A stretch of 64,000 nt of DNA from Paenibacillus pinisoli (GTDB lineage Bacteria > Bacillota > Bacilli > Paenibacillales > Paenibacillaceae). The translations under genes were made by a program, and so were the position numbers. Below the pieces are notes generated by a model that did not search any database, was not told where the DNA came from, and worked only from the letters and a program-made list of their open reading frames with translations. The stretch lies in assembly GCF_003605435.1 (NCBI RefSeq), contig NZ_QXQB01000002.1:1240001-1304000 (forward strand). Reading direction: 5' to 3'. Below are positions 18,201 through 28,500 of the stretch, piece by piece (positions within the stretch are counted from its first letter, which is position 1; the number at the start of each line of letters is the position of its first letter).

Positions 18201-21200
18201 CTAATCGGTTGCAGGCGGAGCTATGGCTGTCGCTTTGCGGACCATGCTGGCCGCCCCATCGGATCCTATGACCGTTACAACATAGACGTCATACTCTGCC
18301 GCCGTCTCTTCAAGTTCAACTTCATATTGGAACTCCCGGTCCGCTGCAATATCCGCGCGATAATAAGCCAGCCAGCTCGGATTCTCCAGGCCTTCAATCA
18401 ATTGTTCTGCCGCAGGAGCGGCCTCGCCGCGCGGCACCACAACGAAGAATACCATGCCCGATTGGTTCGTCTGCACAAGAACGTGGATGCGTGTAGTTTC
18501 ATCCAAAGTGTCGGCATATGTTTTTGGATATCCCTCGGCAAATTCAGGCCGATCCTCTTCCGGGACAACAATGGTATAGCTTAGAGTTAAAATTGCGCTG
18601 CTTGTATACCCCGATTTTACGGCAACCGCTTTAATGGTTATATTGTCCTCGATCACCAGCGGCTCTGTATAAAGCGTGCCGTTGCTTGCTGATGGCGCGC
18701 TTCCGTCAGTAGTATAATAAATAGCAGCCCCCTCTGTCGCGGTCGTCAGCTCAATCTCGGTGCTCGGCTCCACAGCTCCGCTCACGATGCTTGCCATTGG
18801 CATTGCGGCTCTTGGCGCAGCCGGAATGGACGGTGCAGGCGGCGTCGGCGCCTGTGGCAGCTGCGCCGCATCCTGCTGCTGCTTTTGCCTATCCAACTCT
18901 TGCTTCTGCTGCTCGAACTTTTGCTTTTCTGCATCCGAAAGCTGCTGCTTCAATAAATCCTCCGCTCTCTTTGCCGCTGCTTCCTGCTGCTTCTTGTTCT
19001 CTTGATCCAGCCGCTCTTTTTCAGCCAAAAGTTTATTCTTCAAAGCCTCCAGTTGCGCCTGCTGTTGTTCGCGCAGCTTATCTTGCTCCTGCTGCTTCTT
19101 TCTTCTTTCCTCCTCCAGCCGCTTCTGTAGCTCCTGCTGCTGCCGTTGCTGCTCTGTTAATTGAAGAGGAGGGACATTGTTTATATCAATTTTGTTATTC
19201 AATTTCTTATTGGCCTCGTCGATTATTTCCTGAAGTTTGTCCTTATCCAGCTTCCCTTGGTCGAGGGCTTGCTTGGCAATATTCGCGAGCAGGTTCTCCA
19301 AATTTCTCTCGAATTGGTCAAGCTCGTAAGGAGAAAGATTGTACGGATTGCCGCCAGGGTCAGAACCGGCAGCCGCATTCTTCATTCTCTCCAGCATCTC
19401 TGCATTCTCTTGTTCAACCTGCTTCATTTGCTTCAACAACGCTTCAATGACAGCAGGTGAAGCTTGACTAATAAAATCAGCCAGATCTACTATATCAGGC
19501 AGATTAGGCGCTCCAGCGTCTGCTCCCGGGAATAAGCTCAGCTGCTGAGCGGGATAGACGGAAACGGGATTCTGATTGGTCCCGCTGCCGCTTCCCTGAA
19601 CAAGGCCGCTGCTTACATATAGCTTGGAAACCCCCGTAACCGGATCGATTCCCACGATGAAATTCGTCCCGCGAACATCAGTCTGGGCTGTCGCGGTCAT
19701 GATTTTGAAGGTATCCAGAGAATCGATTAACGGAGACACGCTAGCTCCAATCATTCCGCTCCATAGAACAAGGCTCGTGTGCTTCACTTGGGCCGCGTTG
19801 CTTAAATTGGAAATATACAGCTCCGAGTTCTCACTAATCGTAAGCTCATCCTTGCGGTCAACCGTATTTAAGATTGCGCTTGACTGGAATTCAGTGATGA
19901 TACGATCGCCATGATGAAGACTCATGCCATCATAGGCTCTATAGCGCAATGAACCGCCTGCTTGGCTGATCCATACCGTCCCTTTGATCTGGTTAAGCGT
20001 CGCCTCTCTCGAATGGCGATCCGCTTGAGGAAGCTTATCGACGACTGTAGCTATTTCTCTTAAAATAACCGTTCTCGAAGTCCCGTCCCATGTTACATCT
20101 GCCCCAAAAGCCTCGCTGAAAAATCTGAGCGGGACATAGGTTCTGCCAGCTTTGATATAGGGAGCCCCCTCTATTTCCAGCTGTTCTTGCGTACCTGTCG
20201 CCACGTTCTCGGCCGCAATCACTCGGCTCCCAACCTGCAGCCTCAATTTCACATCGCCTTTGACCAGCTCAATCGTACGCTCGTTATTCTCGAATCCTAC
20301 CTCATAGCCCATCTTTTCGCTTAACGCTCTGACGGGAACCATTGTGCGTCCCTGCACAATCTCAGGCTGCGCGTCAAACGGGATAATCTGATTCTCGAAT
20401 ACAACCTTCACTTGATCATTTTCCGGCAAATCGCCCGGCAGCTTATACCATTCAAGCTCGCGAATTTGGTTGTTATAGCTGTCGGCAATGAGCACATTTC
20501 CATCAGGCAATACAGCTACGTCAGTCGGGTGATGCAGAAGATTATGACCGTTAATGCCATCCAATTGGCCGAATTGTGCAGGCACACCGGCAATTGTGCT
20601 TACTTGCCCATCAACGAGATAACGAATAGTATGGTTCAAGCTGTCGGCAATAATCAGACCTTGCTCCTCCGTTACGGCAATGCCTCTTGGAGAATAGAAG
20701 CGCGCCTCTGAGCTGGAACCATCCGCATAGCCGCCTGCGGCATACAGAGCGCCCTGCTCATATACAGGCTGCTCCCCTGGGGACAAGCCTGCTGCCGTTG
20801 TCACTGTGCCTTCAGTCAGATCCATATATCGAATGAGATGATTTCCTGTATCGCTTACATATAAGTTGCCCTTGTCGTCTATTGCAATGCTAGCAGGTTC
20901 ATTGAACTTGGATTCGGCCAATTTTCCGTCTGCATAATCGCCTGCAGGAACCGCATAGCCGGCAGCAACCTCAATAGCACGGACGGAAGGAGCATTCAGT
21001 GTAGCCACCTGACCATCTGGCGTTATACGGCGAATGGCATGATTCAAGGTGTCCGCGACATACAGGGTTCCATCCGCAGCAACAGCGACATCCTGTGGAT
21101 GATAGAATCTCGCTTCTGAGCCTGCTCCGTCTTTAAGTCCGAGAACGCCGTCTCCGGCAACAGTCGAAACCGTTCCATCTGTCGAAATTTTTCGGATCGC

Positions 21201-21644
21201 ATGATTTTCCGAATCTGCGATATAGATATTGCCTGCTGCATCCGTGTCTATGCCTGAAGGAGCGTTGATTGCAGCGGTCGATCGGGTTCCATCATTCCAG
21301 CCCCCGCTCGGAATTCCATTGGCATCCGTCTTCAGTATTAAACCAGCATATGTAGAAACTTGCCCATTCGCGATCTGGCGGATCAGATGGTTTTTGCCCT
21401 CTGCGACAAGCACGGATCCGTCCCTCAATACCGCAATTCCTTGCGGCATGCGAAAAGAGGCCTCCGATGCCGCTCCATCCCAAGCTTCAAAATCACCGCT
21501 GCCCGCAAAGACGGATACGCTTGTCAAAAAGCTCGGTCGATCGACGCTTCTCGTCGAATCCATCTTTTCATTGCTTGCCGAAGCATGTGGAATCACCGGC
21601 AAGAGCAGCATGATCGCGAGCAAATACATCATCACTTTCTTCAT
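18201..21644 (-). CDS. Large secreted NHL-repeat / stalk-domain / FecR-domain surface protein
   Basis: 1147 residues from ATG 21644, which has GGAGGT nine bases upstream and begins a clean signal peptide (MKKVMMYLLAIML...ASAS). The longer frame from 21755 adds an unlikely leader. Order: five or six NHL beta-propeller repeats (residues ~35-375), two copper-amine-oxidase-N-like stalk units (VPVRALSE and VPLRFFSEAFG, ~385-510), a FecR-like domain (~530-680), a long Gln/Glu/Lys coiled coil (~740-930), a chitobiase C-terminal-like beta-sandwich (YYTTDGSAPS, ~965-1030) and a C-terminal domain. It has no SLH repeat or LPXTG, so anchoring is unknown. It shares its promoter block with the gene at 52489-55311. 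Confidence 0.88.
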   Translation of the reverse strand: MKKVMMYLLAIMLLLPVIPHASASNEKMDSTRSVDRPSFLTSVSVFAGSGDFEAWDGAASEASFRMPQGIAVLRDGSVLVAEGKNHLIRQIANGQVSTYAGLILKTDANGIPSGGWNDGTRSTAAINAPSGIDTDAAGNIYIADSENHAIRKISTDGTVSTVAGDGVLGLKDGAGSEARFYHPQDVAVAADGTLYVADTLNHAIRRITPDGQVATLNAPSVRAIEVAAGYAVPAGDYADGKLAESKFNEPASIAIDDKGNLYVSDTGNHLIRYMDLTEGTVTTAAGLSPGEQPVYEQGALYAAGGYADGSSSEARFYSPRGIAVTEEQGLIIADSLNHTIRYLVDGQVSTIAGVPAQFGQLDGINGHNLLHHPTDVAVLPDGNVLIADSYNNQIRELEWYKLPGDLPENDQVKVVFENQIIPFDAQPEIVQGRTMVPVRALSEKMGYEVGFENNERTIELVKGDVKLRLQVGSRVIAAENVATGTQEQLEIEGAPYIKAGRTYVPLRFFSEAFGADVTWDGTSRTVILREIATVVDKLPQADRHSREATLNQIKGTVWISQAGGSLRYRAYDGMSLHHGDRIITEFQSSAILNTVDRKDELTISENSELYISNLSNAAQVKHTSLVLWSGMIGASVSPLIDSLDTFKIMTATAQTDVRGTNFIVGIDPVTGVSKLYVSSGLVQGSGSGTNQNPVSVYPAQQLSLFPGADAGAPNLPDIVDLADFISQASPAVIEALLKQMKQVEQENAEMLERMKNAAAGSDPGGNPYNLSPYELDQFERNLENLLANIAKQALDQGKLDKDKLQEIIDEANKKLNNKIDINNVPPLQLTEQQRQQQELQKRLEEERRKKQQEQDKLREQQQAQLEALKNKLLAEKERLDQENKKQQEAAAKRAEDLLKQQLSDAEKQKFEQQKQELDRQKQQQDAAQLPQAPTPPAPSIPAAPRAAMPMASIVSGAVEPSTEIELTTATEGAAIYYTTDGSAPSASNGTLYTEPLVIEDNITIKAVAVKSGYTSSAILTLSYTIVVPEEDRPEFAEGYPKTYADTLDETTRIHVLVQTNQSGMVFFVVVPRGEAAPAAEQLIEGLENPSWLAYYRADIAADREFQYEVELEETAAEYDVYVVTVIGSDGAASMVRKATAIAPPATD

Positions 21645-21758
21645 TGTCCTTATACCTCCGTAAGAGTTTGATTCGAAATCCATTCCCGGACGACCCCAGG
21701 CACGCCCGTCTAAAGCTATCGGAAGCTTACCAGGTCCATAAATCTGCGCAAGCACACT

Positions 21759-21816
21759 CCATAAGCCCTATTATAATGATTTTGGGAAAATAAAAAGTCA
21801 TACGAAAGTTGTATAA
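21759..21816 (-). promoter_or_regulatory. 58-bp promoter block shared with 55411-55468
   Basis: Contains a minus-strand -10 TATAAT (complement of 21770-21775) and, 20 bases further upstream, the 18-base element CATACGAAAGTTGTATAA (plus-strand spelling), itself an ATAC/GTAT dyad. It aligns without gaps to 55411-55468 at 49 of 58 positions. The absence of a good -35 at 17 bp suggests activator dependence (inference). Confidence 0.7.
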
Positions 21817-21856
21817 TTTCTAAAAAGGCCGAATATTCTTGTGCAAACCTTCCTTC

Positions 21857-21891
21857 AAAAAAAAAGGGGACGCGATATTCATCGCATCCCC
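21857..21891 (-). terminator. Intrinsic terminator after ydjO-like gene
   Basis: Minus-strand stem GGGGATGCGAT / ATCGCGTCCCC followed by nine T. Confidence 0.9.
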
Positions 21892-21932
21892 ATTTCACTA
21901 TCCCTATATTCAAACTCAAAGTTCCTGTATGC

Positions 21933-22145
21933 TTACTGCTTAGACTTATTAAAACTCGTGTTCTCCAAAATCGCAAGCATTTTCTCGCCTTTCTCCATCA
22001 GAGAATTGCATTGGACACATACTGGTTGTTCTAAGAAAACGAAGTTATCCCTTGTCCATCCATTGCATTCTTTATTGGTACATGACCAAATAGCTGTTAG
22101 AACCAATGGAAGATCGTCCATTGGTTTTTTCCGTGAATAATACAA
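21933..22145 (-). CDS. YdjO-like cold-inducible zinc-ribbon-type protein
   Basis: 70 residues with two Cys pairs: SCTNKECNGW and PVCVQCNSLM, the CX4-5C...CX2C pattern of the Bacillus YdjO family, a small protein induced by cold and commonly found with cspA. The four Cys probably bind one zinc. It is located just downstream of cspA on the same strand, separated by the cspA terminator, so read-through expression after cold shock is plausible. Confidence 0.8.
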   Translation of the reverse strand: MYYSRKKPMDDLPLVLTAIWSCTNKECNGWTRDNFVFLEQPVCVQCNSLMEKGEKMLAILENTSFNKSKQ

Positions 22146-22180
22146 GCCGCATCCCCCTTTTCTCCTGGTATCATTGACGA

Positions 22181-22210
22181 AAAAAAAAGCCCCATTCTTG
22201 CGTCTGGGGC
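22181..22210 (-). terminator. Intrinsic terminator after cspA
   Basis: Minus-strand GCCCCA / TGGGGC stem with an A/T tail of nine bases. Confidence 0.85.
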
Positions 22211-22230
22211 ATTGTCACCAATTTGCGATT

Positions 22231-22431
22231 CTACAGTTTTACAACATTTTCGGCTTGCGGGCCGCGATTGCCTTGTACGACGTTAAATTCAACGCGTTGG
22301 CCTTCGTCCAGCGATTTGAAGCCGTCACCAGTAATTGCGCTGAAGTGAACAAACACGTCATTGCCGCCTTCAACCTCGATAAAACCAAAACCTTTTTCTG
22401 CGTTGAACCATTTTACTGTACCTTGTTCCAT
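22231..22431 (-). CDS. cspA: Cold-shock protein (CspA/CspB family)
   Basis: 66 residues with both RNA-binding motifs, KGFGFI (RNP1) and VFVHFS (RNP2), the standard length for the family. The start at ATG 22431 is set by GGAGG in the leader; the in-frame upstream extension to 22479 is 5' untranslated sequence. It is a single-stranded RNA/DNA-binding chaperone that melts mRNA structure. The long AT-rich leader is typical of cold-regulated csp genes. Confidence 0.96.
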   Translation of the reverse strand: MEQGTVKWFNAEKGFGFIEVEGGNDVFVHFSAITGDGFKSLDEGQRVEFNVVQGNRGPQAENVVKL

Positions 22432-22613
22432 AGTGTATTGCCTCCATATTTTCGTTTTGAATTTCCAAAAAAAAATCACATATCATACAAGGTTACACAT
22501 TAAAATCATAACCCTCTACAATATGTGCTCTCAGGTCGAAATTCCAATAGACTAATCATAACACATTCACCACTGACTTACAACTTTACTTCTCCCCTCC
22601 ATGCATCTGCATG

Positions 22614-23159
22614 TTAGGATTGCAATTGCTGACCGCAGCTTCGCATGAAGAGCATCAATGTCGCCATTAAGATAATGGTCACGATAAACATGGCAATGGC
22701 ACCCATAATGAATAACGGCGGAATAAAGATTAACACGAATAAGAACAAGCTGGCAATTTGGTAAATCAGAAAATAAGTCCATTTCTTCTCCGCTTCCTCC
22801 ACGATGCCAGGCTGTTGCTGCCTTGCCGCCATTTCCTTGATGCCCATAAGAAGATGATACACGATCATGAGCAACAGAACGATTGAAACCAGCGCCACAA
22901 TGGTACCCATAAAATTAATATGAACGCCGCCGCCCTGAGCAGGCCGCTCGTAGATCGAAAAGATGGAGAGAACGGCCATTATCATACTGTACGTTTTCCC
23001 TTGGGCAAAATGATGATTATATTCTGACAGCGCCAGCAACCCCAAGGTGAACAGAATGTACCCGATAATATCCGGCATAATATCAAAGCCTTGAATGCGG
23101 AAGTCAAACATGATGAACAAAAATCCCCAGAAAAACTTGTTAAAGCTATCCTGTACCAT
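22614..23159 (-). CDS. Conserved-type membrane protein of unknown function
   Basis: 181 residues with about five hydrophobic segments (near residues 8-25, 30-45, 58-70, 83-107 and 128-175) and a short hydrophilic loop rich in Q and E at ~110-125. ATG 23159 follows AGGAGGG. I do not recognise the family. Neighbours (cspA on one side, mnmH on the other) do not reveal a role. Confidence 0.75.
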   Translation of the reverse strand: MVQDSFNKFFWGFLFIMFDFRIQGFDIMPDIIGYILFTLGLLALSEYNHHFAQGKTYSMIMAVLSIFSIYERPAQGGGVHINFMGTIVALVSIVLLLMIVYHLLMGIKEMAARQQQPGIVEEAEKKWTYFLIYQIASLFLFVLIFIPPLFIMGAIAMFIVTIILMATLMLFMRSCGQQLQS

Positions 23160-23260
23160 AAGCCCTCCTGTCAGCTCGCCATAATATAGCTATGCCATTT
23201 TTTCTTAACTCTGTCATTATCATACCAGATAAAAGCTAGTACAGGTTCTTATTCGCCCAC

Positions 23261-23289
23261 AAAAAAAAGCCATCCGCAAACCGGATGGC
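23261..23289 (-). terminator. Intrinsic terminator after mnmH
   Basis: Minus-strand GCCATCCG / CGGATGGC stem followed by eight T. Confidence 0.92.
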
Positions 23290-23297
23290 GACTATCC

Positions 23298-24335
23298 TTA
23301 TTTAAATTTCCTGGCTATATAATCCTTTACGTCTTGAACAGCGTCTGCAATCGTGTTGGCTTGTATAATCGTAATATCTGTCCCATATTGCTGCATCGCG
23401 TGCTCATAACGCGGGTCGTAATAATGCTCCAGCAATAGCTTTACCGCTTGTTCATATTGCTCCGACTCCAGGCTGGCCATAATTTCTTTGGCTATGGGAG
23501 TATGAATCCGTCCCTTAATATGCTTGAAGCCCTCCATCAGCGCTTGCTTATGCTCCGACGGCTGGTAATCCGCCACAATATGACGCACGCGTTCCTCTAG
23601 CGGCAGCTGAATGAACAGCTGAGCAGCCTGCTCCCTCTTGTCCATTATGACCTCCGGAAGCACCACTTTGCCGATTCGCTTGCTTTCGCCTTCCAGCAGC
23701 ACATAGGACGAGCGCTGCCATTGCAGCAGCTCCGTTACAAGCAGAGAATCGAATGTCTTCTGATTGTGCGCTTTCATGCCGACATGCCCGAATACAGATC
23801 CGCGGTGACCGGCCATGCCCTCCAGATCAAGCACAGGAAACCCTTCTTGCTTCAATTGCCTTAGGATCTCCGTTTTCCCCGTCCCCGTATTGCCAAGCAG
23901 CACAACATGCCTCGGCTTGAAGTCGATCCCTTCAAGAGTCTCGACAACCCATCTGCGGTAAGCCCTGAAGCCCCCCGTCAATCTGTGAACCTTGATGCCC
24001 ATTAAGGATAAGACGGTTGCCGATGTTTTGCTCCGCATACCGCCCCGCCAGCAAAATACGGCTTTCGGGCCTTGAATCTTCTCAAATTGCTTAATAAATG
24101 CCGGCAGCTTGGCCGAAAAAATCTCCAGTCCTCTGTCCATAGCCGCTTTCACGCTATCCTGCTTATAAATCGTGCCAATCTCGGCACGTTCTGCATCATC
24201 AAAAAACGGAATGTTCACGCTGCCGGGAATTGTCGCATCGGCAAATTCCGATGGAGAACGAACATCGATTGTGACTACGCCTTTATCTTTGGTCAGCTTT
24301 ACTAAATCATCTATGTTCATATCCTGGAACAACAA
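23298..24335 (-). CDS. mnmH: tRNA 2-selenouridine synthase (SelU/YbbB)
   Basis: 345 residues. The N-terminal rhodanese domain has its catalytic Cys95 in FCWRGGMRS; the C-terminal half is a P-loop domain (GNTGTGKT, residues 148-155). The enzyme converts 2-thiouridine at the tRNA wobble position to 2-selenouridine through a geranylated intermediate, using selenophosphate. It lies 30 bases after selD, which makes the selenophosphate. Translation appears to start at a TTG (24335 or the adjacent one) after AAGGAG. Confidence 0.95.
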   Translation of the reverse strand: MLFQDMNIDDLVKLTKDKGVVTIDVRSPSEFADATIPGSVNIPFFDDAERAEIGTIYKQDSVKAAMDRGLEIFSAKLPAFIKQFEKIQGPKAVFCWRGGMRSKTSATVLSLMGIKVHRLTGGFRAYRRWVVETLEGIDFKPRHVVLLGNTGTGKTEILRQLKQEGFPVLDLEGMAGHRGSVFGHVGMKAHNQKTFDSLLVTELLQWQRSSYVLLEGESKRIGKVVLPEVIMDKREQAAQLFIQLPLEERVRHIVADYQPSEHKQALMEGFKHIKGRIHTPIAKEIMASLESEQYEQAVKLLLEHYYDPRYEHAMQQYGTDITIIQANTIADAVQDVKDYIARKFK

Positions 24336-24365
24336 AATCGTCTCCTTACGTCCTCAATCCCGTTC

Positions 24366-25412
24366 TTATATAACAACAATGCGGCCAGGGTGATCCGCTG
24401 TCGCCTCTCCGATGATGCCGGCCTCTACGCCAGCTCCTCTCAGATTGCCGAGCAGCTCCTCGGCTTCATCGTTCGCTACTGCAATCAGCAGCCCGCCTGA
24501 GGTGACCGCATCGCACAGAATCCATTGGCCGATTTGATCCAACGATTCAGAGAAAGTAATGGAGCTCTGCACATGAGCGAAGTTGTTTTTGGTTCCGCCC
24601 GGCACGAAGCCCTCCTCCGCAAGTTCCCTTGCTCTTGGAAGTACCGGCACATCCGAAGCATGGATGACGATGCCCACCCCGCTTCCCTTGGCCATCTCAA
24701 GCGTATGGCCCATTAAGCCGAAGCCTGTTACATCCGTGCAAGCATGTACATTGAACGGCTCCATCTGCTCCGCTGCCGTCTTGTTCAGGGCAGCCATAAC
24801 TTGCGTGACCCGCTCGATCTCCACTTCACTCAGCTTGTCCTTCTTGATCGCCGTAGTCAGGATGCCTACCCCGATCGGCTTCGTCAAGATCAGCTTGTCC
24901 CCCGGCTGCGCTCCCGCATTGGTGCGAACCTTGTCCGGATGAACCAGACCCGTTACGGCAAGGCCGAATTTCGGCTCGTTGTCGTCAATAGAGTGTCCGC
25001 CTACCAGCGTGACATTCGCTTCCTTCATCTTGTCTCCCGCGCCGCGCAAAATCTCCGCCAGCACTTGCTTGTCCAGCGTGCGAATCGGAAATGCCACGAT
25101 GTTGAGCGCCGTGAGCGGCTTGCCGCCCATGGCATATATATCGCTAATCGCATTGGCAGCCGCTACTTGTCCGAATGAATAGGGATCATCTACAATCGGC
25201 GTAAAAAAATCAACGGTTTGCACCAGTGCCAGCTCATCATTAAGCTTGTACACACCGGCATCGTCGCTTGTGTCCAGTCCGACCAGCAGGTTCGGATTCG
25301 GCACAGCGGCAGGCAGCGCGCTCAGCACCTGAGACAAGTCCCCGGGACCAATCTTGCAGCCGCAGCCTCCTTTCGTGGAGTAAGACGTAAGCTTGATTTT
25401 CTCCATACTCAT
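24366..25412 (-). CDS. selD: Selenide, water dikinase
   Basis: 348 residues, full length for SelD. The N-terminal redox site reads GGCGCK, with Cys17/Cys19 followed by Lys20. A Cys variant is used here rather than selenocysteine. ATP-binding segments such as DDAGVY and GGHSIDDNEPKFGLAVTG are present. It makes selenophosphate from selenide and ATP. Paired with mnmH and with no selA/selB nearby, the local purpose is tRNA 2-selenouridine. An alternative start at 25406 has better ribosome binding site spacing. Confidence 0.95.
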   Translation of the reverse strand: MSMEKIKLTSYSTKGGCGCKIGPGDLSQVLSALPAAVPNPNLLVGLDTSDDAGVYKLNDELALVQTVDFFTPIVDDPYSFGQVAAANAISDIYAMGGKPLTALNIVAFPIRTLDKQVLAEILRGAGDKMKEANVTLVGGHSIDDNEPKFGLAVTGLVHPDKVRTNAGAQPGDKLILTKPIGVGILTTAIKKDKLSEVEIERVTQVMAALNKTAAEQMEPFNVHACTDVTGFGLMGHTLEMAKGSGVGIVIHASDVPVLPRARELAEEGFVPGGTKNNFAHVQSSITFSESLDQIGQWILCDAVTSGGLLIAVANDEAEELLGNLRGAGVEAGIIGEATADHPGRIVVI

Positions 25413-25540
25413 CTGCCTCTGTCCCTTCTATCTATTGTATCCGCTTAAACTCTGAATCCTCTAGACCATCATTATTGATATGATAAACCATTCATATCGT
25501 AAAATCTAATGAGATCTGCAGCATGATTTGGCAGAAAAAA

Positions 25541-25567
25541 AAACACCACCCGGATTAAGGGTGGTGT
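25541..25567 (-). terminator. Intrinsic terminator after the SLH protein gene
   Basis: AACACCACCC / GGGTGGTGTT stem with ten A upstream on the plus strand, i.e. a T tract on the minus strand. Confidence 0.92.
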
Positions 25568-25574
25568 TCGAGCA

Positions 25575-28500
25575 TTATTTCACTTTCCAGCTCTCTACGC
25601 CAGTCTCGTATTGCTCGAATGGGTGAGGCGTCGAAGCTTCCATAATATCTTTGTAGAACGGATGGCTCTCAGGCACGTCTGTCCACTTCTGTCCGACTTC
25701 GACATGCCATGGCGTGCGCTCCATCAATTGGTTGAAGATACGGACAACCTCTACTCTCGTAATTGGCTGGTTCGGGTTGAATGTTGTTTCTTTGAAATCA
25801 AATAGCAGGCCTTGTTTCTCAACAGTTGCAATGGCCTTCTCCGCCCAATGTCCAGCTATATCCGTATAGCTGCTTTCTTCAGCGGCCTCCCATTTGTACA
25901 TATTCGCAAGCATCTGCGCGAATTCCGCACGAGTGATCTGTTTCTTCGGCTGGAACTTGTTCTCGCCGATACCGACCATCCACTTATTATTGGTTGCAAT
26001 CGTGATTGCATCAGCAGCCCAGTAGTCAGCACTTACGTCAGCATATGATACTTTCTCAGCTTTTGCAGTAGCTGTATACAGGCGGGACAGAATGGCAGCC
26101 ACTTCAGCGCGGACAATGCCGCGGTTCGGCTGGAACGTTCCATCCGGATAGCCGAGCATGTACGGCGTATGTTCTCCCACAGCTTTTACCTTCGGCTTTG
26201 CCGAGAAGCTGAATTTCACAATCGTGTCGCCGACATGGATTATTCCGTTTTTGATATAGCTGTCTTCGCCAAAACGCTCGTCGCGCTTGTCTTCACGGCT
26301 GTCAAACACGGTGTAGCCGTCTTTTTCGCCTAAGAAGTAATAGTCGCCGTCTGCGTATACCATCCAGCCATATTCACCGCTGTCCGAGCTGATTTGCGGG
26401 TTATGGTTTTTGTTTGGCGCGAAGTCTGGCAGCTCAGGCAAGTTAACCGGCGTTCCAGGCACTCTGCCTTTCGAACGGTTAAGCTCCGTATCCGCCCAGT
26501 ACAGCTGCATATTCACGCCCGTAACGGGCTGGTTCGTTACGTCATCCAGAATCGTGCCATACGGATCAACCAGATCTACCGACAGGCTTGCGCTTCCGTT
26601 CGAGCCGACAGTCAGCTTGCCGGCAGGACCTGCCAGCCTCTCGCCATTCGGCGCGATAACATTCAGCAACAGCTTGTATTCGCCGGCTGGAAGCTGCGGG
26701 ATCGAGAAGCTGCCGTCTTGGTTCATTGTAATCTCAGGGACGCTAATCTCTTGGCCGTTGGCCGATTTCACCTTGCCGGTTACTTTCAGATTCTCGCCAA
26801 CGAGCTTCGTAATTTTGCCCTGAACGACTTCGCCGCCGTTCGATTGATCAGATACAATCACCTTGGTATCCATGTCAGGCGGTATCACTACGCCTGGCGA
26901 AGAAGGCGCAACCGGCTTCACTGTAACCACATTGGACGTACCTTCATATGGTCCGGATTCAACAACCAAACGGATGTGGTACGTTACGCCATTTCTCAAG
27001 CCCGTTACCGTTGCGCTTGTCGAAGCGTCATCAATCGTTTCTTCTGTAAAAGCCGGTGTGAAGTCTGTTCCGTTCTCGGACAGCTCCACGGTAACTTTCG
27101 TAGCGCCAAGCAATGCCGGGAAGTTCAATGTAGCTTCCTTGTTGCCTGCAACAACGTCTAACGTAGACAATGGAACCGGATCAGCTGCAGCGACGTATAC
27201 GGTAAACGACTTCTCGCTTGTCAGCCCGTCCTTCGTAATCGTTGCTGTCAGAGTTACATAAGTGCCTGTCTGAGCAATAACCGGTCTTGTTACGGTGCCG
27301 TCCTCAGCGATAATGGAAGGCTGATCGGAGGACCATACGGTCGTTACATTTTCGTCCGCGTCTTGCTTCAGCGTAATGTTGTTCTTCACCGTATTTTTGC
27401 TGTCGCCTGATGCAAATGAAATATCCGTCTTTGTTTCTGCTTTTTCAATAGCCAGAATCGCATCTTTGTAACCATGGATGATCTGATCCGCAATGCGCTC
27501 TGCGATGGCATCGATAATCTCTGCGCTGGTTTTATCGGATTCTACATGCTGGCCGCCTTTATGAATCTCGCTAATAAAGGTTTCGCTGATATCCTTATAT
27601 TCCGGATCGGAAACCCCAATGTATTGCGCCTCATTGCGATCGAAGGAATCCTTCAGGTTTGTTTGGTTGATATCGCCGTCCAAGAGCGTGCTTGGATCAT
27701 CGTTGATGTCCACAACATAGCGCAGCGGCGCATGCTCGCCCCATGGAATTTGATCCACCGCTACCTCTAACGACTTGCCTGAAGTTGTGAACAGCTTCAG
27801 GTTGTCATAAGCAAATACCGAGATCTCCTCGCAGCCGTGGCTGGCATAGCTGACAATTGGGCCAAACTCATCACCGTACACAGCAGGGAGAGCCAAATCT
27901 CTAATGATCTGATCCCCATTATCCCACATGTTCAGTTTGGTATCCGTGACATTAATTTTGATCGTATGGTGGGTTGAGGCGCCTTTTGTATAAGAGCCGA
28001 TCTGAGTTACGCCTGGTACCTGGCTCAGTACTCTGGTCTGCTCATTATGTAGAGCGTCTGCATCCACATCCGAGATTTGATAGACTTTAATTGCGCCATT
28101 GATATACAGAATGGCATATCCGCTTAATTTGCCTTCACTGTCAATCGCGGTATTGAAGAGGAAGCCGCCCCCCTCCATGCTATGATAATCCACTTTGGAC
28201 TCATCCATGTCGAAGGTAATGATCTTCTTGCCTACAGGACTTCCGCTTGTCAGCATGAAATCCTTGTAAGCAGGCTGAGTGTAACCGAAGAAGGTTAGCG
28301 TTCTGCCATCGTTGGTAATTTGAACGTGATTATAGTCCGGCGTCTCCAGCTTCGGAGTAAAGCCGTTGCTCAAGTACCATGTGTTGCGGCCGGAATGCAC
28401 ATGTGCCTCCGATACATTCGCCGGATCAGCGCTTGCGTCCATAATGGACACGTATTTCGGATTAACGCCGCCTGCTTGCAGCTTGGCTTTAATCGCATCA

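Noticed and set aside
18760..19460. Cys/Ala/Ser-rich plus-strand frames opposite the coiled-coil part of the NHL/FecR protein
   Set aside because: They are antisense to a Gln/Glu/Lys-rich coding stretch, which automatically yields such compositions.
21645..21755. c-di-GMP riboswitch in the leaders of the large surface-protein genes
   Set aside because: The conserved GEMM core sequences could not be found in the leaders at 21645-21755 or 55312-55410.
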